Assembly (NCBI GenBank): GCA_030584025.1
Contig: CP129487.1
Span: forward strand, 2,418,001-2,482,000
Reading direction: 5' to 3'
From: Cyclobacteriaceae bacterium
GTDB taxonomy: Bacteria > Bacteroidota > Bacteroidia > Cytophagales > Cyclobacteriaceae
Length of the DNA stretch: 64,000 bases
Translations under genes and position numbers: made by a program
Notes under the pieces: model-generated
The model's input: only the letters and a program-made list of their open reading frames with translations
Told to the model about the DNA's origin: nothing
Databases searched by the model: none
Part shown: positions 54,099 through 61,697 of the stretch, in pieces
Layout of the letters: every line of letters begins with the position of its first letter
How positions within the stretch are numbered: position 1 is the stretch's first letter

Positions 54099-54258
54099 AA
54101 CGTTTTGTCGATTTATCGATATTTTTTAAAAAATTTTTATGCTGGCGGCAAAAACCTCTATCGATTTAGGTGAATAATGGTTTTTGCCAAATAAAGTCAC
54201 GGCCCTGACCTGTTAATATTGTCAACCCTAACTAATTGAAAACCACCTAAAATGAAAA

Positions 54259-54277
54259 ATCCCGTTCGACACGGGAT
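54259..54277 (-). terminator. Terminator downstream of the tRNA-Ser locus
   Basis: ATCCCGT, five-base loop, ACGGGAT, followed on the minus strand by TTTTTCATTTT. It is the first terminator after tRNA-Ser, so the tandem 3' fragments lie inside the primary transcript. Confidence 0.7.
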
Positions 54278-54284
54278 CATTTGA

Positions 54285-54490
54285 TGCGGAGAGAGAGGGA
54301 TTCTCCCGAGGGTCCAAAGAACTCCTGTGGAGGATGCCTGCGGCAGAACCTCGATACCGTTTCCGGTAACGAGAGAAAATGATCGTTAAAAAAGATATGC
54401 GGAGAGAGGGATTCTCCCGAAAGGGATGCCTTCGGCAGAACCATCGATACCGTCTCCGGTAACGAGAGAAAATGATCGTTAAAAAAGATA
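54285..54490 (-). repeat. Two tandem tRNA-Ser 3'-end fragments with insertions in the T loop
   Basis: Unit B (54398-54490) and unit A (54285-54397) each repeat the variable arm, T arm, acceptor 3' strand and trailer of the intact tRNA-Ser just upstream in transcription order. In each, the T loop is interrupted between GGTTC and GAATCCC: 23 nt in unit B and about 42 nt in unit A. The inserts are made of mini-hairpins such as TGCCGAAGGCA and TCCCTTTCGGGA. They cannot make a tRNA. Confidence 0.85.
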
Positions 54491-54492
54491 TG

Positions 54493-54579
54493 CGGAGAGA
54501 GAGGGATTCGAACCCTCGATACCGTTTCCGGTATACACACTTTCCAGGCGTGCTCCTTCAACCACTCGGACACCTCTCC
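54493..54579 (-). tRNA. tRNA-Ser (anticodon GGA)
   Basis: Minus strand, 87 nt: GGAGAGGTGTCCGAGTGG at the 5' end, anticodon loop CTGGAAA with GGA, a long variable arm (TATACCGGAAACGGTATC), T arm GAGGGTTCGAATCCCTC, and the acceptor pair GGAGAG/CTCTCC with discriminator G. CCA is not fully encoded. This is the only intact copy of three related pieces in the area. Confidence 0.95.
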
Positions 54580-54699
54580 GGCTGAAATGGGATGCAAATA
54601 AATTAAGAAAATATACCCTTTCCAAGCCGAAGAACTCCTCGGTGATGCACAAAGGGTTGCCAAAGGTAGATCAGTGATTCTCTTTACTAGTCTAACTCG

Positions 54700-54951
54700 C
54701 TAAATAATTCCTTGTTCTTTTAAATAACGATAACCATCTATTGATTTAAAAAATCGCTCACGTACAACCGCCTCACTTCGTGAATTAAACGCTTCAGTGT
54801 AATGAACTACCCATGGGCGTCTGCCCTTCGTGTACTTGACTTTACCGAGATTATGGTCTTTCAAACGTTTCGCAACATCACTCGTAGACCCATAGTAGTA
54901 CGTACCGTGAGAAAGGCTTTTCAGGATATAAGCATAATAAACAGGCATCAT
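54700..54951 (-). CDS. GIY-YIG nuclease-domain protein
   Basis: The 83-residue protein has the compact GIY-YIG core: YYAYILKS as the GIY strand, GTYYYGSTSDVAKRLKDHN with YYG in place of YIG and the conserved Arg, then RRPWVVHYTEAF and the catalytic Glu in SRSEAVVRERFFKS. Small UPF0213-like proteins of this kind are common in Bacteroidota. It lies between an intact tRNA-Ser and a degenerate tRNA-Ser copy on the same strand, like a cargo gene between two direct repeats. Confidence 0.88.
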   Translation of the reverse strand: MMPVYYAYILKSLSHGTYYYGSTSDVAKRLKDHNLGKVKYTKGRRPWVVHYTEAFNSRSEAVVRERFFKSIDGYRYLKEQGII

Positions 54952-54984
54952 GCTTTAGTTTTGAGAATATAGAGAATGAGAAGT

Positions 54985-55072
54985 ACTCTCTATACTGATT
55001 CCGGTATACACACTTTCCAGGCATGCTCCTTCTCCAAAGGAGTCCTTCGGACAACCACTCGGACACCTCTCC
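54985..55072 (-). pseudogene. Degenerate tRNA-Ser copy with a double-hairpin insertion
   Basis: On the minus strand from 55072 the sequence repeats the tRNA-Ser 5' half (GGAGAGGTGTCCGAGTGGTTG). After 20 inserted bases (55032-55051) it resumes AAGGAGCATGCCTGGAAAGT with the GGA anticodon loop and GTATACCGG. The 3' half then diverges and the T arm is lost. About 50 bp of leader (GCTGAAATGG…GCAAATAAAT…CTTTCCAAGC) is shared with the intact gene, so the copy arose by duplication of leader plus tRNA. Confidence 0.85.
55032..55051. repeat. Double mini-hairpin element in the tRNA copy
   Basis: CTCCAAAGGAGTCCTTCGGA: a CTCC/GGAG hairpin followed at once by a TCC/GGA hairpin with a TTC loop. It is inserted precisely between the D-loop GGTTG and AAGGAGC of the tRNA copy. 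Confidence 0.8.
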
Positions 55073-55129
55073 AGCTGAAATGGAACGCAAATAAATCAAG
55101 AAAATACAGGCTTTCCAAGCTGTCATAAA

Positions 55130-56194
55130 TCAGGACGAAAGTTCGCCCGCCAGGTTTTGCTCAACCAATCTTTTACAGGTCTCCATATCATAAGTCCCCA
55201 ACAGCACCATGAGCTTAGACAGCGCTGCTTCGGTGGTCATATCTCCTCCACTTAAAACCCCAGCCTTCATCAGCTCCTTGCTGGTTTCATACTTGCCCTG
55301 TACCACCATGCCGCCTGGGCATTGTGAGACATTGACTACAATGACGCCTCGTTTAACCGCTTGCTCCAAAGAAGTAATTAACCAAGGGATGGTGGGCGCA
55401 TTTCCCGAGCCATACGTTTCAAGAATAACAGCCTTTAAGGCAGTATTGCTGAACACCGATTGTACTACCTGCTCGGAAATACCCGGGAATAATTTCAGAA
55501 TGGCGATTGATGAATCCAGTTTGGTATGAAGCACCAATTCATGTTTATCAATTTTCCTAATGGCACTGTAATTATAGTCAATTTTTACTCCCGCCTTTGC
55601 CAATGCCGGATAATTACCCGAATCAAACGCATCGAACTGCATGCTCTCCACTTTCTTTGAACGGTTGCCGCGCAGCAATTCATAATCGAAATAAATGCAA
55701 ACTTCGGGAACAATTGCATTACCATCTTTCTTTGCCGCTGCAATCTCGAGCGCGGTTATCAAATTTTCGCGCGCATCCGATCGTGGATCGATGATCGGCA
55801 ACTGTGCTCCGGTAAGAATAACGGGTTTATTCAGCCCCTCCAACATAAAACTCAATGCCGATGCTGTGTACGCCATGGTATCTGTACCGTGTAAGATTAC
55901 AAAGCCATCATGTGCAGCATATTGCTCATGAATAACTTCTGCCAGTAACTTCCAGTGATCAGGACTAATGTTAGACGAGTCGATTGGTTTCTCAAATGAA
56001 AACACAGTAAAGGCCAATCCCAGGTTACGGATGGTGGGCAAATGCTCTACAATAGAAGAAAAATCAAAAGGAATTAAGGCACCTGATGCATCATGAGTCA
56101 TGCCAAACGTGCCACCAGTATAAATAATGAGCACACGTGCGCGTGCCGTTTCGGGAGATTGGACTCCGCTTACCTGAATTTGCTTAACCTTCAT
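55130..56194 (-). CDS. ansA: Type I (cytoplasmic) asparaginase
   Basis: The 354-residue protein has ARVLIIYTGGTFGMTHD (first catalytic Thr, about residue 29) and DGFVILHGTDTMAYTASALSF (second Thr with Asp), plus GAQLPIIDPRSDARENLITAL. It hydrolyses asparagine to aspartate and ammonia. No signal peptide, so it is the low-affinity cytosolic type. Its start overlaps the TatD gene end by 11 bp. Confidence 0.92.
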   Translation of the reverse strand: MKVKQIQVSGVQSPETARARVLIIYTGGTFGMTHDASGALIPFDFSSIVEHLPTIRNLGLAFTVFSFEKPIDSSNISPDHWKLLAEVIHEQYAAHDGFVILHGTDTMAYTASALSFMLEGLNKPVILTGAQLPIIDPRSDARENLITALEIAAAKKDGNAIVPEVCIYFDYELLRGNRSKKVESMQFDAFDSGNYPALAKAGVKIDYNYSAIRKIDKHELVLHTKLDSSIAILKLFPGISEQVVQSVFSNTALKAVILETYGSGNAPTIPWLITSLEQAVKRGVIVVNVSQCPGGMVVQGKYETSKELMKAGVLSGGDMTTEAALSKLMVLLGTYDMETCKRLVEQNLAGELSS

Positions 56195-56963
56195 CTGATT
56201 TAAAAAGTGCTGCTGCGTTTTGGGATGTGATCCGTTGAAGTTCTTCCAAAGATATATTTTTTAGTTGAGCCACTTTAGCAGCAATAAGCGGAATATAGGC
56301 AGGTTCATTTCGCTTGCCGCGATGCGGAACCGGAGCCAGGTACGGACTGTCTGTTTCCAGGACAATTTTTGTAATATCCATTTCCGGTATCACCTCATCC
56401 ATTCCGCCCTTCTTGAATGTGGCCACCCCACCCAATCCCAAATAAAAACCAAGTTTCGCAATACGCTCTGCATGCTCAACCGTTCCTGTGAAACAATGAA
56501 ATACTCCGGTTAATTTTCCATCCTGTAATTCTTCTACCAGCTTAATGGTTTGGTCTAAGCTTTCCCGACTGTGAATGACAATCGGAACATTATACTGCTT
56601 CGCCCAGTTGGCTTGAATGCGAAAGGCTTCTTGTTGCTGTTCCCAAAATGTTTTATCCCAGTACAGATCAGTTCCCATTTCACCGATTGCCACAAATGAC
56701 CTTTTTGAAAGCCACGACTCAACTATATAGAGTTCCTTTTCAAAGTCCTTCTTTACCGAGCACGGATGAAGACCCATCATGGCAAAGCAAGTGTCCTTTG
56801 TCTTATCCTCAAGCTCAAGCATCCGGTCAATTGACGTGGAGTCGATATTGGGTAGATAAATTTTTTCAACACCTGACTGCTTTGCCCGCGCTAACATATC
56901 CGCACGATCGGCATCAAATTCCTCCAGATAAATATGCGCGTGTGTGTCCGTCCAGAAATTCAT
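56184..56963 (-). CDS. TatD-family metal-dependent hydrolase
   Basis: The 259-residue TIM-barrel protein has the metal site DTHAHIYLEEFDADR (residues 6-20), GEMGTDLYWD, the His in IVIHSRES, GVFHCFTGTVEHA and ETDSPYLAPVPHRGKRNEP. Such proteins are 3'-5' exonucleases or D-aminoacyl-tRNA deacylases. It is between asparaginase and the glycosyltransferase, overlapping both by a few bases. Confidence 0.93.
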   Translation of the reverse strand: MNFWTDTHAHIYLEEFDADRADMLARAKQSGVEKIYLPNIDSTSIDRMLELEDKTKDTCFAMMGLHPCSVKKDFEKELYIVESWLSKRSFVAIGEMGTDLYWDKTFWEQQQEAFRIQANWAKQYNVPIVIHSRESLDQTIKLVEELQDGKLTGVFHCFTGTVEHAERIAKLGFYLGLGGVATFKKGGMDEVIPEMDITKIVLETDSPYLAPVPHRGKRNEPAYIPLIAAKVAQLKNISLEELQRITSQNAAALFKSDEG

Positions 56964-58015
56964 GATGGCAAATATGAAGCTAAAGCCTGCATCAACCGAT
57001 CATCATCACTAAAATAGTTTTGGAATCCGGTATAATTTTCAGACTCCCTTAATGCATCGGTCAGTGAAAATGATTTTTGATCCATGAAATACGCTACCTG
57101 CATTTCCTTGAACCGTTGCGCCAGGTATTCCTGCTCGGTTTGTCCGGGAGTAGGTACGAAGATGGCTTTCTTTCCAAGCCTGGCTAAATCCATGATGGTG
57201 CTGTAACCGGAACGCGACAAAATCATTTTAGAAGCAGCCATTGCTTCACTTAACTTTTCACTATTCAAATGATCCACAACCTCTACACCATCGGCAATCA
57301 TTTTACGCGCTGTGCCGATTACGCCTTGAACAACCAATGCCTTCTTTCCAGATTTTATTATTTCCCGAATGACCAATTGCTCAAACAGCGTACGTTGCGG
57401 TTCTGGGCCTGAGATAATGGCAAGCAAATCGAACGTATTGGTTTGAGGAAATTTATTTAAGCGGGAAAGTGGCCCAATAAATTTTAATTGTTGATTTTCT
57501 GTTCGGGATAGTTTCCCGCTCAATATTGATCCAGGAAAGTCAGGCACCCAGCATGCTGAAAATCGTTTGATAAAAATATGCGTCACATAATTGGCCAAAG
57601 CAGCGAGCCACCTCCACCCGGCAGGCGCAATGAGTTTGAGTTGATGCGTGATGAAAACAGAAGGTACATCGCGGGAATAGCACCCATATCGGTTATCAGA
57701 AATGACAAAATTGATTTGATGTTTCTCAACCAACTTTTCTGTCGCTGAATTTTCTTTCAGTACAGCGCGAAGAAACTTTGGTGCCTGCAAAGCCAACTTA
57801 ATCATCATAGAACCGGATGCAGGATAGGTTGGCTTATAGCCGGGAAGCTCTTCGGTTTTCAGTTCCGGAAATTCGGTTTTCAATAAAGCGAGTGAAGCAC
57901 CGGAGCCGGCAAGAATTACTTCGTACCCCGACTCAAGCAATACCTTGATAATGGGAATACACCGGGTAGCATGGCCAAGCCCCCAATCGAGTGGCGCCAC
58001 CAGTACCCGTTTCAT
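56960..58015 (-). CDS. Glycosyltransferase, MurG-like (GT-B)
   Basis: The 351-residue protein has LVAPLDWGLGHATRCIPIIKVL at the N-terminus, a GT-B pattern, and the donor-site region SEAMAASKMILSRSGYSTIMDLARLGKKAIFVPTPGQTEQ in the C-terminal half. It likely transfers a sugar from a nucleotide donor to a lipid or glycan. Start and end overlap its neighbours by 4 bp, so it is coupled to the deacetylase and TatD. Confidence 0.85.
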   Translation of the reverse strand: MKRVLVAPLDWGLGHATRCIPIIKVLLESGYEVILAGSGASLALLKTEFPELKTEELPGYKPTYPASGSMMIKLALQAPKFLRAVLKENSATEKLVEKHQINFVISDNRYGCYSRDVPSVFITHQLKLIAPAGWRWLAALANYVTHIFIKRFSACWVPDFPGSILSGKLSRTENQQLKFIGPLSRLNKFPQTNTFDLLAIISGPEPQRTLFEQLVIREIIKSGKKALVVQGVIGTARKMIADGVEVVDHLNSEKLSEAMAASKMILSRSGYSTIMDLARLGKKAIFVPTPGQTEQEYLAQRFKEMQVAYFMDQKSFSLTDALRESENYTGFQNYFSDDDRLMQALASYLPS

Positions 58016-58665
58016 TGTGGAATCACATTAAACGAATATCCCTTTTCCAAAAAATGCTCGATGTAACGCGGCAATACAAATGAAAGATTGCGATCTGCTT
58101 TATAACTATCGTGAAAAACAGTTATGGAGCCGTTACGTGTTGCGCCTATCGATCCATTTAAGCATTTGTTTTGTGAAATACGCTGATCATAATCCTGCGT
58201 AAGCACATCCCACATAATAATTTTATAGTTCGCTTTCAATGCATTAATCTGCTTTGATGTGATTCGGCCATAAGGAGGACGGAAATAGTTGCAGGTTTCC
58301 GGTTGCGGGTTACCGGTAACTGGTAACTGGCATCCGGCAACCATCGCATCACATAAGTTTACATTTTCAATGTATTTATCGATCGGAGTATTCCATCCAT
58401 TCAAATGATTATAAGTATGATTACCTACAACATGTCCTTCTGCTATAATTCGCTTAAATACATCCGGATGCTTTCGCACGTTATCCCCAATGCAAAAAAA
58501 AGTGCCCTTCAGGTTATAACGTTTTAGAACATCCAGCACAAAATCGGTTGGACCGGGTACGGGGCCATCATCAAAGGTGAGGTAAATGGATTTTTTATCC
58601 GTTGGAATTCTCCACGTAAGTTTTGGGTACAGCAGCGGAAGAAAAAATGGTGTTCGGTAAACCAT
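58012..58665 (-). CDS. Polysaccharide deacetylase (NodB), with in-frame insertion
   Basis: The 217-residue protein has the NodB motifs: YLTFDDGPVPGPT (catalytic Asp), HVVGNHTYNH (metal His pair), YFRPPYGR and the final VFHDSYKAD. It removes N- or O-acetyl groups from a surface polysaccharide. Just before RPPYG a stretch AGCQLPVTGNPQPETCN, encoded by palindrome-rich DNA (58288-58342), looks like an insertion relative to other NodB proteins. It overlaps the glycosyltransferase by 4 bp. Confidence 0.9.
   Translation of the reverse strand: MVYRTPFFLPLLYPKLTWRIPTDKKSIYLTFDDGPVPGPTDFVLDVLKRYNLKGTFFCIGDNVRKHPDVFKRIIAEGHVVGNHTYNHLNGWNTPIDKYIENVNLCDAMVAGCQLPVTGNPQPETCNYFRPPYGRITSKQINALKANYKIIMWDVLTQDYDQRISQNKCLNGSIGATRNGSITVFHDSYKADRNLSFVLPRYIEHFLEKGYSFNVIPQ
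58288..58342. repeat. Palindrome-rich in-frame insert in the deacetylase gene
   Basis: About 55 bp containing the 12-bp palindrome GTTACCGGTAAC with flanking near-repeats (GTTACCAGTTACCGG, GCAACCGGAAAC). It is read in frame as GCQLPVTGNPQPETCN. Such CAGTTACCGG-type repeats also occur as intergenic repeats in Bacteroidota, from memory. Confidence 0.6.
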
Positions 58666-58678
58666 AACACAGAACCGG

Positions 58679-59893
58679 TTAACCTACCCGACAAGAAACC
58701 ATGGTAATATCATCGTGGTAGCCGTTACGGCCTTTGAAATTATCCAACTCAACGATGATGTCGTTGTGAATGGTGCGCATGTCTTTAACGCGGGTGCTGT
58801 CATCATGGAAATATTTCATCAAGCGCTCCATGCCAAACTCCTCCCCTGCTTCGTTGATGGTTTCGGTTAGGCCATCGGTATAACAAAAGAGCCGGAACTG
58901 CTCCAGGTCGGTAATGAAACCTTCATTTAAAAATGGAAGCGGGTGCATGGCACCTAGTACAGTTGATCCATCTTCCAGCAACCGGATTCCGTTTTTGCGA
59001 TCGCATAAAATCGGAGGATTATGGCCGCAGTTTACGTACACCAAAGTTTTCAAGCTGATGTCATAGATGCAGGCGAAAAAGGTGATGAACTTTTCACCCT
59101 TTGCATTTTCCAGCACTTGAAAATTCAATGCCTCAATAATATCGCGTAAGTTCGGTGTTTGGCGTAACAACGTGCGTAACGATGCCTGAAAATTCGACAT
59201 CATAAGTGCAGCCGGTATGCCCTTGCCGCTAACATCGGCTATACAAAGCAAAAATTGGTTTTTATTGATGGGGATGTAATCGTAATAATCACCGCCTATA
59301 ACATCGTGTGGCAGGTAGCTGGCCTCCACATTTAATAAATCGGTGTTGGGTAATTTTTCAGGAAACAAAAACTGCTGCACATCACTGGCAATTTCAAGTT
59401 CCTTGCGGAAGGCCTCTTGCTCCAGTTGCTTTCTGGCCAGCTTTTTATTTTCGATGGCCACAATGATGATGTTGCTCAACGCTTGTAGAAATTTCAGGCC
59501 ATCATGTGATGACTCGTGTGAATGATCGCCAATAAATACCAACGCCAAGGTATTCTCTTTATGCGCCACCGGCATCACCATGTCAAATTCGCTGAAGGGC
59601 GTCTCTTCAAAATCCTGAAGCTTACAAACAGTCTTAACGTCTTTAAAGCAATCCGGCAAACGGGTTTTGGTAAAGGATTGCTGCGTACCAAAGTTCACTT
59701 TACAATTCCACACTTCATCCAAAACAAAAAGCGCCAGTTTCCTGATTTTCAGGTTTGAGCGAAGGGTAAAGTTGTAGATTTTATACAGGTATTCCTCTGG
59801 CACATTATTGTTTATGGCCTGCGTTACTTCCAGTAACGAGTTGAGTTCCAACTCTTTGATTTCATACTGGCTTTTAAGCGATACCTCCGACAT
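58679..59893 (-). CDS. PP2C-type (SpoIIE) serine phosphatase with GAF-like N-terminus
   Basis: The 404-residue protein has a GAF-like sensory half (about 10-160) and a SpoIIE/RsbU phosphatase half: PHDVIGGDYYDYIPIN with the metal Asp, FLLCIADVSGKGIPAALMMS, YVNCGHNPP, CYTDGLTETIN and DDITMVSCRV. It probably dephosphorylates an anti-sigma-factor antagonist or a similar protein. It is divergent neither from its upstream GT2 nor overlapping it; a gap of 37 bp separates them. Confidence 0.92.
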   Translation of the reverse strand: MSEVSLKSQYEIKELELNSLLEVTQAINNNVPEEYLYKIYNFTLRSNLKIRKLALFVLDEVWNCKVNFGTQQSFTKTRLPDCFKDVKTVCKLQDFEETPFSEFDMVMPVAHKENTLALVFIGDHSHESSHDGLKFLQALSNIIIVAIENKKLARKQLEQEAFRKELEIASDVQQFLFPEKLPNTDLLNVEASYLPHDVIGGDYYDYIPINKNQFLLCIADVSGKGIPAALMMSNFQASLRTLLRQTPNLRDIIEALNFQVLENAKGEKFITFFACIYDISLKTLVYVNCGHNPPILCDRKNGIRLLEDGSTVLGAMHPLPFLNEGFITDLEQFRLFCYTDGLTETINEAGEEFGMERLMKYFHDDSTRVKDMRTIHNDIIVELDNFKGRNGYHDDITMVSCRVG

Positions 59894-59930
59894 GGGGTTA
59901 AAGTTACAGCTAATTCAATTTCTTTCCGTC

Positions 59931-61052
59931 TTAAATTTTTCTTCCCTTCCATTCCGTCCGTAAAAAATTGGCCGCCAGGCCGAAACCTACAACGTAAAAA
60001 GGATAGATGAATTGCAGCAACAAAAAAATCAGGGGATAAAACCTTCCGGTACAAAATCGGAGTATCGGAAAGAGGAAGGCTGCCTCCAACAATAGCTTTC
60101 CTATCAACAATGATAATGCAACCGTCCACGACAAGAATTGCAGGCCAGCCAGAACAGGCAATAAAATGGTTAAAGCATGAAAAATGAAAATGAAAAATGC
60201 CAGGGCTGACGAGAATCCAATACCATGGGCTTTCCATTTGCCGGCCCACCGGATGCGTTGCTGAAAAAATTCCCTTAGCGAAGTCGCAGCCTTCGCTTCT
60301 ACTACACCAGTTGGTAAAGGATTAAATTGAACACCCTTCGGGTAACACGCGGCTACTTTTCTAAGTAGAAATTCATCATCACCAGAAGCGATATGCTCGG
60401 CCCCCTGATAGCCATTTACCTCTTCGAACACCGACTTCCGAAAAGCAAGGTTGGCTCCGTTGCACATGGTTGGTATGCCCCAACCCAAAGTAGCAACGCC
60501 CGTTCCAACGAGCGAAGCAAATTCCACTACCTGAAGTTTACTAAATAAGGAATGATTATCGCGAAGACCAACGGCCCCAACCACGAGTTGAACATCCCGA
60601 TCAAATGCATCAGTGATTGAAGTTAACCAACCCGATTGAACAATACAGTCGGCATCAGTAGTTACTACTATTTCACCTTTTGCGTGACCAATACCGCGTG
60701 TTAGAGCGGCCTTCTTTCCCCGATGTTCAGCAGCCTGATTTAAAAGTGTTAATGAAATCTCCGGATTTTCCTTCGTCCAGACATTCACTACCTCTTCGGT
60801 CTTATCTGAAGAGTGATCATTAATTACCACTACCTCAAAATTTTCAGCAGCATAATCCTGCTTCGAAAGGGTGTCTAGCAAACGTGTAATGGTGTCAGCT
60901 TCATTACGCGCTGGAATTATGACCGAGATAAAAAGTTTGTCAACCTGCTTATTATTATAGCGTCTGGGTTTTACAGACCTCCACCATCCGATGCACAAAA
61001 ACATCAACAGCACATAATAGACACCAAAAACCATGACCATAAGCCACCACAT
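59931..61052 (-). CDS. Membrane glycosyltransferase, family 2
   Basis: The 373-residue protein begins with a hydrophobic helix (WWLMVMVFGVYYVLLMFLCI), then the GT-A core: VSVIIPARNE-like SVIIPARNEADTITRLLDTL, VVINDHSSDKTEEV, the DxD in VTTDADCIV, and QQRIRWAGKW, the acceptor motif. Several C-terminal helices follow. It probably makes or extends a surface polysaccharide. It is divergent from ruvC. Confidence 0.9.
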   Translation of the reverse strand: MWWLMVMVFGVYYVLLMFLCIGWWRSVKPRRYNNKQVDKLFISVIIPARNEADTITRLLDTLSKQDYAAENFEVVVINDHSSDKTEEVVNVWTKENPEISLTLLNQAAEHRGKKAALTRGIGHAKGEIVVTTDADCIVQSGWLTSITDAFDRDVQLVVGAVGLRDNHSLFSKLQVVEFASLVGTGVATLGWGIPTMCNGANLAFRKSVFEEVNGYQGAEHIASGDDEFLLRKVAACYPKGVQFNPLPTGVVEAKAATSLREFFQQRIRWAGKWKAHGIGFSSALAFFIFIFHALTILLPVLAGLQFLSWTVALSLLIGKLLLEAAFLFPILRFCTGRFYPLIFLLLQFIYPFYVVGFGLAANFLRTEWKGRKI

Positions 61053-61123
61053 ACTGCAAGTTGTGATTTTTACGGTATAAACCTTTGCGTTGAAAACAAA
61101 TTTGCATTGCTCTATATTGTGGC

Positions 61124-61693
61124 GTGATCAAGGCACCACGTGAAAAGATTATTTTAGGGCTGGATCCCGGAACCAATATTACCGGGTACGGAATCATTTG
61201 TGTAACCGGTAACCGAGTTGAACTGGTACAGTACGGCATCATCCGATTAGGAAAAACCGGTGAACAAGCACTCAAGCTGAAAAAGATTTTCGATAAGGTA
61301 ATTGATCTATTAAAAGAATATCATCCGGATGAAGTGGCGTTGGAAGCTCCCTTCTTTGGCAAGAATGTTCAATCGATGTTAAAACTGGGGCGCGCCCAGG
61401 GCGTGGCCATGTCGGCAGCGCTTTCGCGCGAAATACCGATTGTTGAGTATGCGCCCAAAAAAGTAAAGCAATCCGTTACCGGAAACGGAAATGCCTCCAA
61501 GGAACAAGTAGCCAAAATGCTGATGCAGGTTTTTCAAATAAAAGAAATTCCTAAACTGCTGGATGCCACCGATGCATTAGCCGTGGCGTTGTGTCATCAC
61601 TTTCAGCAAGGCAACCTGAAACCAAAATCAAAATCGTGGGAAGGATTTTTAAAGGCCAACCCCAATCGCATCAAACGCATTAGCCGGAGTTAA
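61124..61693 (+). CDS. ruvC: Holliday junction resolvase RuvC
   Basis: The 189-residue protein has the catalytic acidic residues in ILGLDPGTNITGYG, EVALEAPFFG and LDATDALAVALCHHF, plus KSVTGNG-like KQSVTGNGNASKEQVAKML. It resolves four-way junctions with RuvAB. The start is GTG at 61124 and its length fits the family. It is followed after 4 bp by a flippase gene. Confidence 0.95.
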   Translation: MIKAPREKIILGLDPGTNITGYGIICVTGNRVELVQYGIIRLGKTGEQALKLKKIFDKVIDLLKEYHPDEVALEAPFFGKNVQSMLKLGRAQGVAMSAALSREIPIVEYAPKKVKQSVTGNGNASKEQVAKMLMQVFQIKEIPKLLDATDALAVALCHHFQQGNLKPKSKSWEGFLKANPNRIKRISRS

Positions 61694-61697
61694 CACC

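Noticed and set aside
54277..54663. 128-aa ORF on the minus strand (…GEVSEWLKEHAWKV…)
   Set aside because: This is a translation of the tRNA-Ser gene and its 3' fragments; the peptide GEVSEWLKEHAWK is a well-known false ORF of tRNA-Ser.
54878..55126. 82-aa ORF on the minus strand containing GEVSEWL
   Set aside because: It runs through the degenerate tRNA-Ser copy and into the GIY-YIG gene in another frame; not a gene.
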